Source: Candidatus Kapaibacterium sp. (GTDB lineage: Bacteria; Bacteroidota; Ignavibacteria; Kapaibacteriales; UBA2268). Taken from it: 64,000 nt of DNA. Shown here piece after piece: positions 43,911 to 53,758 of this stretch. The stretch is taken from contig CALHGZ010000004.1 in NCBI GenBank assembly GCA_938031175.1, positions 193,635 through 257,634 on the forward strand. Direction: 5' to 3'. Under the pieces are notes generated by a model. It worked only from the letters and a program-made list of their open reading frames with translations. It did no database searches and was not told the DNA's origin. The position numbers and the translations under genes were made by a program. Position 1 is the stretch's first letter. Each line of letters begins with the position of its first letter.

Positions 43911-45557
43911 ATGAAATGTTTTTTTCCTGTTAAAAAAAGAAAAATGATAGTTTACCATATAACTAAGAGATACTCAATATTTTTGATAATTTTTATACTT
44001 TCACTAAAACTTGATGCACAATATTACATCAACGAAATATTTTTAGAGCAAAAGCCAGTTTTCGACACAAGTGCCAACAAAAGATTTTTTGGATCTGAAT
44101 TTCTTAATTCACTCCATATTCAAACGAAACCATTTATAATTGACGATGAATTAATTTTTTCACCCGGTGATAAGATAGATATTGATTTGATTACAGAAAC
44201 GGAGCGAAATTTAAGAGCTTTGGATTTATTTTCCGATATAAAAATTGAATTTGATTCTGTCGATCACGATAGATTTGATGTTTATATAATTGCACGAGAT
44301 CGCTGGTCAACTTTTCCAATTCCTCTATTTGGAGCAAGTGGCGGTGAATATAACTATGGCGGAAGAATTGAAGAATTAAATTTTTTAGGCTATGGATATA
44401 AAATCAAGGTTGAGGGGTTATATCGAACTGAAAATAATATTGGTCTTGCTGCTTATTTTAATTTACAAAAGAAAAGATTATTCCGTAGTGAGTATTACTT
44501 GAACTATGAAATATTATCGAGTAAAATCCGAACTGAGCAAAAATTTGAACTCAGCAAACCATACAGAACGCTATCAACTGATTATTCCTATGGTTTAACT
44601 GGACTTATTTCATCTGGCAATGATTTTGACTTTTATTTTAGAGATACAGTAACAAAATATCCTTACAGAGACAAGAATTTAAAATTTTGGCTTTCTCGCG
44701 CTTGGATGCGTAAAGATAGAGTTTTTGCAACTTTATATCTTGAATATTCAGATGCTGAAAGAGGATTATACCGTCGTGCTTATGATAATTCAGGTAAGAT
44801 ATTTATCTCATTTTCTTCAATTGCTCAGGATTTTTATCAGGTGAGCAAAATCAATGGGTACCAAGTTGAGGATTTATCAGTAGGGGGTTGGGGTAGAGCA
44901 ATTCTTGGGAAGATTTTCCCTATTGGTTCAAAAGGTGAAGCAGTTTACTACGCTGGCGGACAAGGGGAACAATCATATTATACTGGTGAATTATATTTAT
45001 TTGGACAGATATCTGCAGGTAGTGGTTTTGTCCAAGATTATGGTATTTATACATATCAGGAATTTTTAGGTTTGGGTTTTTATCGGGTTACTCCGGAAAT
45101 ACTTTTAACCGGGCGTTTTCGTCAACAAACCGTTTGGAATTGGTATGCCCATCGCCAATTGATCTTAGACTCAGACACAGGTTTAAGGGGATATGAAGCA
45201 AATTCTTTTGCTGGGGATAATAGAATAGTTGCCAATGTTGAATTTAGGCTTTTTCCAGATATCAGAGTATTTGCATTTGCGTTAGGTGCTACTTTTTTTT
45301 ACGATATTGGAACGGTTTGGAATCAAGATACAAAAATCTTTAAAACACGTTGGCATAATTCAATTGGTTTCGGATTGAGGTTTTGTGACCCAAATTCGAC
45401 TGGTAAAAATAGTGTTTATAGATTAGATTTTGCTTTTAATTTTGATAAAATGAAATTTGGTAGTATAATTTTTACTTCGGATCAGTTATTTTCAGCTATT
45501 GCAAATCATATCTGGAGAATTCCTGAAATTTTTGGTAGTGAATTAGATAGAGAATAA
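43911..45557 (+). CDS. Omp85-like outer-membrane protein with one POTRA domain
   Basis: 548 residues from ATG 43911 (GAAGGG 5-6 bases before; TTG 43893 is also in frame). Signal segment ~18-35. One POTRA-like domain at ~70-145 ('SPGDKIDIDLITETERNLRA' to 'DVYIIARDRWST'). The rest is a beta-barrel with 'LRGYEANSFAGDNRIVANVEFRLF', the L6-like RGY/F block of the BamA/TamA superfamily ('LDSDTGLRGY'). BamA itself has five POTRA domains, so this is a smaller relative, perhaps TamA-like or a lipid-handling barrel. A TamB-like gene lies ~3.6 kb downstream. Confidence 0.75.
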   Translation: MKCFFPVKKRKMIVYHITKRYSIFLIIFILSLKLDAQYYINEIFLEQKPVFDTSANKRFFGSEFLNSLHIQTKPFIIDDELIFSPGDKIDIDLITETERNLRALDLFSDIKIEFDSVDHDRFDVYIIARDRWSTFPIPLFGASGGEYNYGGRIEELNFLGYGYKIKVEGLYRTENNIGLAAYFNLQKKRLFRSEYYLNYEILSSKIRTEQKFELSKPYRTLSTDYSYGLTGLISSGNDFDFYFRDTVTKYPYRDKNLKFWLSRAWMRKDRVFATLYLEYSDAERGLYRRAYDNSGKIFISFSSIAQDFYQVSKINGYQVEDLSVGGWGRAILGKIFPIGSKGEAVYYAGGQGEQSYYTGELYLFGQISAGSGFVQDYGIYTYQEFLGLGFYRVTPEILLTGRFRQQTVWNWYAHRQLILDSDTGLRGYEANSFAGDNRIVANVEFRLFPDIRVFAFALGATFFYDIGTVWNQDTKIFKTRWHNSIGFGLRFCDPNSTGKNSVYRLDFAFNFDKMKFGSIIFTSDQLFSAIANHIWRIPEIFGSELDRE

Positions 45558-45610
45558 GTAATATTTTATTATATTTATATTTATAAATAGCTTATTAGGG
45601 GGGAATAGTA

Positions 45611-46789
45611 ATGCTAAGAATTTTATTATTGATATTTATTTTTTCTCTCAATTTATTTTCTTTTCAATTGGAAGATTGGTATAAACAGAACTCCGGGGTT
45701 GTTTCTCGTTTAAATAGTGTGTATTTTATTAATAATAGTACAGGTTGGGTCTGTGGTCATGGTGGTACAATCTTGAAAACGACAAATCGAGGAAGTAATT
45801 GGATGCTTATGCAATCAGGTACTAACCGGGATTTAAATAGCATTTATTTTATAACTCCTTCAATTGGGTATGTCTGTGGGAATAGTATTATTTTAAAGTC
45901 AACAGATGGGGGATCAACTTGGATGCAAACTTACTATGAAGATGGGAAAGTATTCAATAAAGTTATTTTTATTGATGTAAATATAGGATTTGCTGTTGGT
46001 AACGGGGGTTATATAATTAAAACAACAGATGCTGGTGGTAGCTGGTACAATGTTGCAAGTCCAGAAAATCGGAATCTGATGGATATTTATTTCGTTGACA
46101 AAGCTTTAGGTTGGATATGTGGTCTTTTTGGTGTTGTTTTACATACAACAGATACTGGTGAAACATGGAATAAAGTGAATACAGGTAGTATAAGAGACTT
46201 ATTTTCAGTGCATTTTGTCGATAAAGATAATGGTTGGGTTTCTGGGTATAGAAATATAATTTTGGCAACAACAAATGGCGGTCAGAATTGGGAACTTGCT
46301 TACACTCAAGGTACATCTACTTTATTTTCAATTTTTTTCAATGATTTAAATAGGGGTTGGGCTGTAGGGAACGAGGGATTTATCTATTATACATCAGATA
46401 AGGGTAAAAGTTGGGACAAAGTGCCAAATATTTCAGGCAGGTTTTTATTTGACATCTTTTTCGTTGGTGACTATGGTTGGGCTGTCGGTGATGCAGGAAC
46501 AATATATCACAACCGTTTAGCAAGCTCTCTGAATGAAACTATTAGTGATACTTACAATATTTTTTATGATTTCAATAACCGCGGCTTAATTATAAATTCG
46601 AGTCTAGTGTTGAAATTTTCTGAAATTTACATTTATGATTTATACGGACAAAAAGTATGTAACTTTGAATTATCTCAGCAATATTTAAACCATGCTTTTA
46701 TAAAATTGGAGAATATTGCTAATGGAATATATTTTTATCAATTAATTGGGAATGGTAATATATACAAAGGTAAATTTATAATTCCTTAG
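45611..46789 (+). CDS. YCF48-repeat secreted protein with T9SS sorting tail
   Basis: 392 residues; signal peptide ~1-19. Seven or so YCF48/BNR-like blades, each with a 'GWVCGHGGTILKTTNRGSNW' type pattern (e.g. GFAVGNGGYIIKTTDAGGSW, GWICGLFGVVLHTTDTGETW, GWAVGNEGFIYYTSDKGKSW), form a beta-propeller at ~25-305. The C-terminal ~75 residues, with 'EIYIYDLYGQKV' and 'IANGIYFYQLIGNGNIYKGK', match a T9SS type A sorting domain. A G run (AGGGGGG) precedes the ATG. Ycf48 helps photosystem II in cyanobacteria, but secreted relatives in Bacteroidota have unknown roles. Confidence 0.85.
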   Translation: MLRILLLIFIFSLNLFSFQLEDWYKQNSGVVSRLNSVYFINNSTGWVCGHGGTILKTTNRGSNWMLMQSGTNRDLNSIYFITPSIGYVCGNSIILKSTDGGSTWMQTYYEDGKVFNKVIFIDVNIGFAVGNGGYIIKTTDAGGSWYNVASPENRNLMDIYFVDKALGWICGLFGVVLHTTDTGETWNKVNTGSIRDLFSVHFVDKDNGWVSGYRNIILATTNGGQNWELAYTQGTSTLFSIFFNDLNRGWAVGNEGFIYYTSDKGKSWDKVPNISGRFLFDIFFVGDYGWAVGDAGTIYHNRLASSLNETISDTYNIFYDFNNRGLIINSSLVLKFSEIYIYDLYGQKVCNFELSQQYLNHAFIKLENIANGIYFYQLIGNGNIYKGKFIIP

Positions 46790-46795
46790 ACTTTT

Positions 46796-47668
46796 TTATG
46801 TTCCCAGTTTTTTAATGTTATATTTTCCTTTTTCTTTGAGAAGATTAATAATACCTTTGCTCCCGACAAGATGAGCAGCACCAATGATAATAAAACAGTT
46901 TTGTCCATCATTAATTATATTTTCAATTTTTTCAGTCATATTTCTATTTCGTTCGAATTCTAAAATTTCTCTAATTTTTTCACTACCAAGGCTTTGACTG
47001 TATTCTGCTTCAATAAAATCAGTCAATTTTTGATCATCCCCATTTTTCCAATATTTGAACAATTCATCTACTTTTTTATCGGCATAACTTATGTCATTAA
47101 GTAAGTAATCTATCAAAGAATCGGGATTATCAGAGATTCTATCGAATATATTAACCTGGAATGCAAAGCTTTCTAATTCATAAATTGGCTTGTTTAATTC
47201 TTTGGCTCTATTTATGAAATGGAAGTCAATACCGTATTGTGGCATATATTCAGATGTTTGTAGTTGCATTTGCATTAAAGTTATAGCTGCAGCCCAAGGT
47301 TTCAGTTTATTGTAAACAAATTTTCCCATTCCAAGTTTAGAAAATTCCTCTTTGATAAATTCAAATTTCTGTGGTGATAGTACCCCCTCTAAAGTTAATG
47401 TGTCAGGAAGCATCATATATTTAGCCATTTCAAATGGATTTACATCTGTGGTATTTATTTCAACATAAATACATTCGCTTTGCTTGAAGGCATTTTCTAT
47501 AATATCAGGTAATGGGTATAAATCCTCTTTTCCAACATGGATAGAACCGAGAAGATAAACTTTACTATTTGCATCAGAAATTTCCCAAATCAATCCTTTT
47601 GTTTGGGAGTAAATATTGTTAAAGGATACATATAGTAATAAGCTGATTATGAGGGGTAATCTTTTCAT
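46796..47668 (-). CDS. TraB/GumN-family protein
   Basis: 290 residues from ATG 47668 (the frame runs to 47704, but MKRLPLIISLLLYVSF opens a signal peptide). The TraB/GumN (Tiki-like) fold is shown by 'LIWEISDANSKVYLLGSIHVGK' and C-terminal 'NCFIIIGAAHLVGSKGIINLL', the two Gly-His blocks (SIHVG and AAHLVG) that form the metal-binding putative protease site of the EreA/ChaN-like superfamily. 'YGIDFHFINRA' is also conserved. The substrate is unknown. Convergent with the YCF48 gene, six bases apart. Confidence 0.85.
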   Translation of the reverse strand: MKRLPLIISLLLYVSFNNIYSQTKGLIWEISDANSKVYLLGSIHVGKEDLYPLPDIIENAFKQSECIYVEINTTDVNPFEMAKYMMLPDTLTLEGVLSPQKFEFIKEEFSKLGMGKFVYNKLKPWAAAITLMQMQLQTSEYMPQYGIDFHFINRAKELNKPIYELESFAFQVNIFDRISDNPDSLIDYLLNDISYADKKVDELFKYWKNGDDQKLTDFIEAEYSQSLGSEKIREILEFERNRNMTEKIENIINDGQNCFIIIGAAHLVGSKGIINLLKEKGKYNIKKLGT

Positions 47669-47704
47669 AATTTGCCTCAAGGATCTATAATCATATAAGC
47701 ACAT

Positions 47705-47937
47705 AATTTTTTTAGACGTTTGTGTTTTTTATTTCTTGAAAAATAAAATAAATGCGTTTTAATCAGATTATTATTAAAAAAATTGTTTCTATAAATAATT
47801 CCAAATCATTGCCTAATCAATTTTAAGGCTTGTAATGCTATAATAAATAGTGATCTTTTGTAATGCTCATAAAATTTCAAGCATAAAGGTGTTGTAGCAA
47901 ATAATTTTTTATTGAATAAATATTTATTCAGATATTT
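47705..47937. other. AT-rich spacer with a perfect 18-bp palindrome
   Basis: Spacer between the TraB/GumN gene and icd, both on the minus strand. At 47913-47930 it holds TGAATAAATATTTATTCA, a perfect inverted repeat directly after the icd stop codon. It contains only A/T except one G and C in each arm and has no T run after it on the minus strand, so a terminator is only one option. No gene is visible. Confidence 0.5.
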
Positions 47938-49074
47938 TTATTCAATATGTTGTGCAATTTCTTCCGCCATTTCTAAAGTTGAGTTTTTTCCACCCATATC
48001 GTATGTTCTGACTTTTCCATCCATAATGGTTTTTGCAACAGCATTTTCTATTTTCTGAGCCATTTCAATTTCACCTAACCATTCAAGCATCATTTTTGCT
48101 GCGAGTATAGTAGCAATTGGATTAACTTTGTATTGACCGGCATATTTTGGAGCAGATCCGTGTGTTGGTTCGAATACACCTAAATTAACACCAATATTGC
48201 CTGAGCAAGCAAAACCTAATCCACCAACCATTTGGGCACATAAATCTGAAATAATATCACCATATAAATTTGGCGCTACTAAGATGTCGTAGTTGTTTGG
48301 ATTTTTGAGTAACCACATAGTTATTGCGTCAACATTTGCTTCATCGAATTGGATTTCGGGATAATCTTGAGCTACTTTTTTACCTGTTTCTAAAAATAAT
48401 CCATCGGTAGCTCTTACAACATTAGCTTTATGGATTATTGTCACTTTTCTGCGTTTGTGTTTTTTTGCATATTCGAATGCAGCACGAATAATTCTCTCTG
48501 AACCTTTGATTGTATTGATTTTACATGAAATAGCATATTCATCATTATTTAAAGAAGCAAATTTTTCGAATGGTTTGGATAATTTTTTCAAAGTATTAGC
48601 AAGTTCCTGTGGGATAGTATTAAATTCAACACCTGAATATAGGTCTTCTGTGTTTTCCCTGAAAACTACTATATCTATGTCGTCTTTATAGTTTAACGGG
48701 TTACCTTTATATGCTTTGGTAGGTCTTAAACAGATATAAAGGTCAAATAATTGACGCATTCTAACTATTGGAGAACGATAAACTAATCCCTTGCCTTGAA
48801 GTGAAGGAATGAGTTCTTCTTCGGCAGCTTTCACTGGTTTTGAAGTAATGGCACCAAACATAGCTGCGTCGACAGATTGAAGTAATTCAATTGTTCGAAC
48901 AGGTAATGCATCGCCTTCGGTACGCCAAAATTCCCATCCTATATCACCGTGGATATATTCTGCGTTGAAGTTTAATTTGTCGAGAACAATTTTTGTTGCT
49001 TCTAATACTTCGACCCCAATACCGTCACCGGGGAGCCACGCAATTTTGTAACTATTTTTCATTGTATTTGCCAT
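47938..49074 (-). CDS. icd: Isocitrate dehydrogenase, NADP-type by sequence
   Basis: 378 residues from ATG 49074 (ATG 49062 is equally possible; the frame runs to 49101). Beta-decarboxylating dehydrogenase: 'AWLPGDGIGVEVLEA', SPIVRMRQLFDLYICLRP (substrate Ser and Arg residues), 'IVVFRENTEDLYSGVEF', 'IIHKANVVRATDG', and 'NLYGDIISDLCAQMVGG' with metal Asp. The cofactor loop reads HGSAPKYAG; Lys-Tyr at this place is found in NADP-dependent E. coli Icd, while NAD enzymes and isopropylmalate dehydrogenases have Asp-Ile. Tyr in VRTYD also matches. Shorter than E. coli Icd (416), so isopropylmalate/homoisocitrate activity is less likely but not excluded. Confidence 0.75.
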   Translation of the reverse strand: MANTMKNSYKIAWLPGDGIGVEVLEATKIVLDKLNFNAEYIHGDIGWEFWRTEGDALPVRTIELLQSVDAAMFGAITSKPVKAAEEELIPSLQGKGLVYRSPIVRMRQLFDLYICLRPTKAYKGNPLNYKDDIDIVVFRENTEDLYSGVEFNTIPQELANTLKKLSKPFEKFASLNNDEYAISCKINTIKGSERIIRAAFEYAKKHKRRKVTIIHKANVVRATDGLFLETGKKVAQDYPEIQFDEANVDAITMWLLKNPNNYDILVAPNLYGDIISDLCAQMVGGLGFACSGNIGVNLGVFEPTHGSAPKYAGQYKVNPIATILAAKMMLEWLGEIEMAQKIENAVAKTIMDGKVRTYDMGGKNSTLEMAEEIAQHIE

Positions 49075-49210
49075 AAAATTTAATGTAAAGTGAAACATCA
49101 ATAAATTCCAATTTATTCAAATTTTTGGATTTGAAATAGTAAAATCGTTCATATATCCGTCAATATCGATATATTTGTCATATTTTTGTTGGTAAAAAAT
49201 ATCTCAATAA

Positions 49211-52200
49211 TTGACTCAAAAGGTAACATATAATCGCAACAAAGTGGAAAAAAAGAAAGGTATATTTAAAAAAATCAGTACTTTACTTGGTTGGGGTATT
49301 ATATCTATTGTGATTATTTTTACAATTTTGCTAATACTGCTTCAATTTAGGGTATTTAGAAATTTTGTCATCGAACGGGTTCTATCAATTGTAAATAATT
49401 CTTTAATTGCAAATATTGAATTGGATGATTTACGTTTTAACCCTTTTGGGGATTTAAAGATATCAGGACTTAGAATATTAACTGATGGGGATACATTAGT
49501 TAGTGTAAATAATTTAGATGTTGATATTGATTATTGGAAAATTTTACAAAATCAACTACTTGTCCGCCGAATTACAATAAGCGAGCCCAAAATTAAATTC
49601 CTAAGAAGTCCAATTGATAGTTTATGGAATTTCGAGAAAATTGCACCACCCACCGATGATACAACTGAATCAGAAAAACCTCAATGGATAATTTCCGTTA
49701 ATGAATTCAAAATAGAAAATGGCAGTTTTATTCTTCATGACCCACTTGATTTAAGTGAGTACAAAAGTAAAATAATTTACAATAGTTTAGATATTGATGA
49801 TCTGAACTTCGAAATAGCTGCAGTACTAAATTTCATCAATGATAGCTATACAATCAATTTGAATTATTTAAAGTTAAAGGAAAAAAATAGTCTTTTTCGA
49901 ATAGATAATTTGAAATTTTACGCAACTGCTTTTAAGAATAATTTAAATATTGAAAATTTTTATTTTAAGCAAGGAATTTTCGATTTAAATCTGAATCTTT
50001 CACTTAATGATTTTAATCTATTTTCTCCTGATTTCGAAAAAAGTAGTTTTAATCTTGATTTAAGTTTTAATCAATTTGATTTTGATATTTTTAATAATTT
50101 TTTTGAGTTCGGCTTGGAATTACCAATAGTTGATCGATTCTTCATAAATATTAGCGGTTATCCTAATGAGATAGTAATAAATAAACTAAATTGCCAAGTG
50201 GGTAATTCTGAAATTCAGTTGAATGGGATAACAAGGAATATTTTTGAGATTGATATTTTCAGATATGAGGTAAAAGATGCCCAAATTGTTTTATATGAAG
50301 AAGAGATACAAACTCTAAAAAAATTGATTGGGGATTTTCCAGATATTACCCGTTTAAGATTTAATGGCAGTCTAAATGGTGGAATTGATGATATATCTGC
50401 AAATTTTAATTTAACGAGTAGTGTCGGATCATTACAAGGGAAAATAAGTATTCAGGGATTTGCAAATGAGATTACTTATTCAGGGGAATTGGCAATAAAT
50501 AATTTAAACATAAAACCTTTGCTGAATGATGTTTTTTTTGATTCATCAATTAATGGAAATCTTAGTTTCTCTGTTTCGGGCGATAATTTAGAAAATTTAC
50601 TATTTAGAATTGATGCTAATTTTAATAATTCATTTGTTTTTAATCGCATAGTTAAAAATTCAGCTATTAAATTGAATTCACTAAAATTTGGCCAATTCCT
50701 GATTGATACAATATATGTGAATTTTTTTAATTTCCCCACTGCTGAAGACAATTGGTTGATTCGAGACGAAACCGAGTATTTTGCTCTCAGCGGAGTGATT
50801 GATATTTCAAACTTAACTAAGCCGGAATATTCAATTTCAGGGAAGTTTGAATCGTTGAATCTTGGGAAGATATTTGATCATAAAGATTTACCAAACAGTC
50901 TTAGTGGCTCGTTATTTTTGGAAGGCAGTGGTTTTCATATTGATAGTTTAAATACCAGAATCGTTTTAGATATGTATCAGTCTGTTTTTCAAGATAGATT
51001 TTTACTACCATTTTCTGTTGAGCTTTTATTTAAACACGAATCAGATGATAATAGAACTTTTCAAGTAAATTCGGATTTCATTGATGCATTTATAGAGGGT
51101 AATTTCAGTTATTCCAAATTACTTCCTACTTTAGCTAATCAGGTAGATTATCTTGTTGATTATATTGAAAATAAGTTATATGCCGTAAATCCCGAATTTG
51201 TAGCTCCAAGGTCTGATAATAGAAATATCGAAAAAGTTTCAGAATTTCCTGAATCTGATTTTCAATTGGATGCAGAAATCAAAAATTTGGCAAATTTTTC
51301 TTTCCTTTTGGAAGATATTGATTTGTTTATAAATGCTAAAGTTAAACTTAATTATTCATCTGATAAACATAATAGTGAGTTAAAGATAGAAGAAATAAAT
51401 TTAAATAATTTGAGTATTAAAAGTAAGGACTTTTTCTACAATACAAATCACTTGTCGATTAGTGGTTTATTTAGCTTCACCATAAGTGATTCGGTTGCCT
51501 CCTTGAAAGATTTAGACTTAAAAGTATCTTCGAATTCGAGTATGATTATTAATGATTTAAAATTCCTTAATCCATTTGTAAATGTTCAGTTTGCTGGTGA
51601 AAATGCCAATTTAAAATTTTCAACAACAATGAATGACCATATTTACTATTCTGCTCAAGGTAATATAAATTTTGGTCAAGATGAGATACAAATCAGATTT
51701 GATTCTCTAACATTTGCTTATGGGAAGCTTATGTGGAAATGTGAGGATGAGATAGTTGCAATTTACAGCGATGATGGATTGACATTAAAAAAATTCAATT
51801 TCATAAGGGAAAAAGCTGAAAAAATCAATGTTACCGGAACTTTTAGAAATGAGCTTTTCGAGGATATCAATATTACTATATCTGGTTTTCCGTTGCAGGA
51901 TATATACCTTTTTGTTGATGATCAAACTATTAATTCGCTGCCTAATTTCAAAGGGGAAATTGAATTAATAAAAATTAATTTAAATGGTACTGCCAATGAG
52001 CCAATAGTAAGGACAAATTTACAAACAGATGGTTTTGAGCTGAATTCATTCCAATTGGGTAAGTTGAAAGTAATTTTAAACCACCAATATGGCGTTATAA
52101 GTGGTGAGCTCTCTCTCGAGAGCTTAGAAAGATTAAAAAAAGAAATTATTAAAATCAATATTGTCAGTTTACCTTTGGATCTTTCATTATCCCTTGAAGG

Positions 52201-53731
52201 GGATAGATTTCACAATAGAGAACAATTATATATTTACTGCCGTTTAATAGAAATTCCAATGGAAATTTTGCAATCTTTTATACCAGATCTTGAGGAATTA
52301 ACCGGTGAAGCAATTGGCGAATTAACTATAAGTGGTTTTACTCCAGATAAAATTAAATATGATGGTAACTTAATTATCAAAGATGCTTCATTTATACTTT
52401 CAGCAAATAATTTAAAATACAATGCAAGTGGTTCAGTCCGAATAAAAACCGATCAAATATTAATTGATAAACTTGAAATAAGAAATACTCCGGAAGATTT
52501 GAGGAACGGATATGGTACGATAATTGGATTAGTAAATCACAAGGATTTCAATCCCTCGTATTTCGATTTTAAGATTTCTGTGCCACGCTTGATGTTACTC
52601 AATGATGCATCGATCAAATCAATGCCTACATTATATGGCAAATTTATCATATCAACGGGTTCCAACCAGCTGAGATTTTGGGGTACATTTTCAGAACCGA
52701 ATCTTGATGGTGATGTAAGTATTTTGAGAGCTGATTTAAAGATGCCCGATGAATTAGTAACACGAACAACGCGCTCTGCGATGAGTTACGAGATTAAAGA
52801 GCGATTTTCAAGAATTAGTAATGAAAATGCTGATATATTACAGAATGTAGTACCATCGAGAGATTTTGCTGATTTAATAAATTATGATTTAAGTATAAAA
52901 TTTGCCGGACAGTTTGTATTAACAATGAGCATAAGTGGCTCTCAGCTTATAGCTTACATAGGTACTCAAGATAGGGATATCCCTATTCGATATGTTAAAC
53001 TCCGTGATGAAACTGAACCGAGACTGTTTGGTGAAATTAATGTTAAGGAAGGCTCTATGTTGAAATTATACAAAGTATTTTCAACCAGCGGAAATGTATA
53101 TTTCCCAACAGGTTCAGTTATTGACCCAGGACTTAATTTGATTGCGGAATACACCGGAAAAACATTTGTGGGTGGCAGTTCGAGAACATATTTAGTTCGT
53201 TTAAATCTCACAGGGACAAAAAATCGTCCAAATATGAGATTTTCTTATTTTATTGATGGAGTTGAACAAACCGGGGATTCCACAACAATAAATGAAAATG
53301 CTCTATTTTTACTTATGACCGGGAAAACCAAGCAGCAATTATTCGAAAGCGGTTCTGCAGAATCTGATATTTTCCGTGAGACATTTACTTCACTTTTATC
53401 AACAGAAACATCTAAAGCTCTCACAGATTTGCTCAGTGGTACAGAAGTAATCCAGAGTGCGGATATAAATTTTGAAGGTGGTGATTTTCAGACTGCAAGG
53501 TTAAAATTAACAGGGCGATTAGTCGGAGATATAAGCTGGGAGTTAGGAGGAACAGTTGCTGACTTTGCAAATAATAATACTTTCAGTATTGATGTACCTC
53601 TTGCATCGCTTTTAAATACTAATTTACTGAATATGAATGTACAAGTAAGTACTACAACAAATTTTTCAACTACTAACTCGATTGACCAAAAAAATTGGGA
53701 AATTAAAATTAAAGTAGGTGGTAATTGGTGA
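49211..53731 (+). CDS. tamB: TamB-like translocation and assembly module protein
   Basis: 1506 residues from TTG 49211. A single N-terminal membrane helix (~25-46) is followed by a very long, repetitive beta region rich in Asn/Asp/Ile/Phe, with AsmA-like pieces near the start ('NSLIANIELDDLRFNPFGDL'). The C-terminal TamB domain (~1210-1500) has 'LFGEINVKEGSMLKLYKVFS', 'VYFPTGSVIDPGLNLIAEY', 'YLVRLNLTGTKNRPNMRFSY' and 'NALFLLMTGKTKQQLF'. TamB-like and AsmA-like proteins bridge the periplasm and are thought to move phospholipids to, or help insert proteins in, the outer membrane. A TonB receptor follows after 27 bases. Confidence 0.88.
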   Translation: MTQKVTYNRNKVEKKKGIFKKISTLLGWGIISIVIIFTILLILLQFRVFRNFVIERVLSIVNNSLIANIELDDLRFNPFGDLKISGLRILTDGDTLVSVNNLDVDIDYWKILQNQLLVRRITISEPKIKFLRSPIDSLWNFEKIAPPTDDTTESEKPQWIISVNEFKIENGSFILHDPLDLSEYKSKIIYNSLDIDDLNFEIAAVLNFINDSYTINLNYLKLKEKNSLFRIDNLKFYATAFKNNLNIENFYFKQGIFDLNLNLSLNDFNLFSPDFEKSSFNLDLSFNQFDFDIFNNFFEFGLELPIVDRFFINISGYPNEIVINKLNCQVGNSEIQLNGITRNIFEIDIFRYEVKDAQIVLYEEEIQTLKKLIGDFPDITRLRFNGSLNGGIDDISANFNLTSSVGSLQGKISIQGFANEITYSGELAINNLNIKPLLNDVFFDSSINGNLSFSVSGDNLENLLFRIDANFNNSFVFNRIVKNSAIKLNSLKFGQFLIDTIYVNFFNFPTAEDNWLIRDETEYFALSGVIDISNLTKPEYSISGKFESLNLGKIFDHKDLPNSLSGSLFLEGSGFHIDSLNTRIVLDMYQSVFQDRFLLPFSVELLFKHESDDNRTFQVNSDFIDAFIEGNFSYSKLLPTLANQVDYLVDYIENKLYAVNPEFVAPRSDNRNIEKVSEFPESDFQLDAEIKNLANFSFLLEDIDLFINAKVKLNYSSDKHNSELKIEEINLNNLSIKSKDFFYNTNHLSISGLFSFTISDSVASLKDLDLKVSSNSSMIINDLKFLNPFVNVQFAGENANLKFSTTMNDHIYYSAQGNINFGQDEIQIRFDSLTFAYGKLMWKCEDEIVAIYSDDGLTLKKFNFIREKAEKINVTGTFRNELFEDINITISGFPLQDIYLFVDDQTINSLPNFKGEIELIKINLNGTANEPIVRTNLQTDGFELNSFQLGKLKVILNHQYGVISGELSLESLERLKKEIIKINIVSLPLDLSLSLEGDRFHNREQLYIYCRLIEIPMEILQSFIPDLEELTGEAIGELTISGFTPDKIKYDGNLIIKDASFILSANNLKYNASGSVRIKTDQILIDKLEIRNTPEDLRNGYGTIIGLVNHKDFNPSYFDFKISVPRLMLLNDASIKSMPTLYGKFIISTGSNQLRFWGTFSEPNLDGDVSILRADLKMPDELVTRTTRSAMSYEIKERFSRISNENADILQNVVPSRDFADLINYDLSIKFAGQFVLTMSISGSQLIAYIGTQDRDIPIRYVKLRDETEPRLFGEINVKEGSMLKLYKVFSTSGNVYFPTGSVIDPGLNLIAEYTGKTFVGGSSRTYLVRLNLTGTKNRPNMRFSYFIDGVEQTGDSTTINENALFLLMTGKTKQQLFESGSAESDIFRETFTSLLSTETSKALTDLLSGTEVIQSADINFEGGDFQTARLKLTGRLVGDISWELGGTVADFANNNTFSIDVPLASLLNTNLLNMNVQVSTTTNFSTTNSIDQKNWEIKIKVGGNW

Positions 53732-53758
53732 TTTACATCATATAATAGGGGGATTTTT

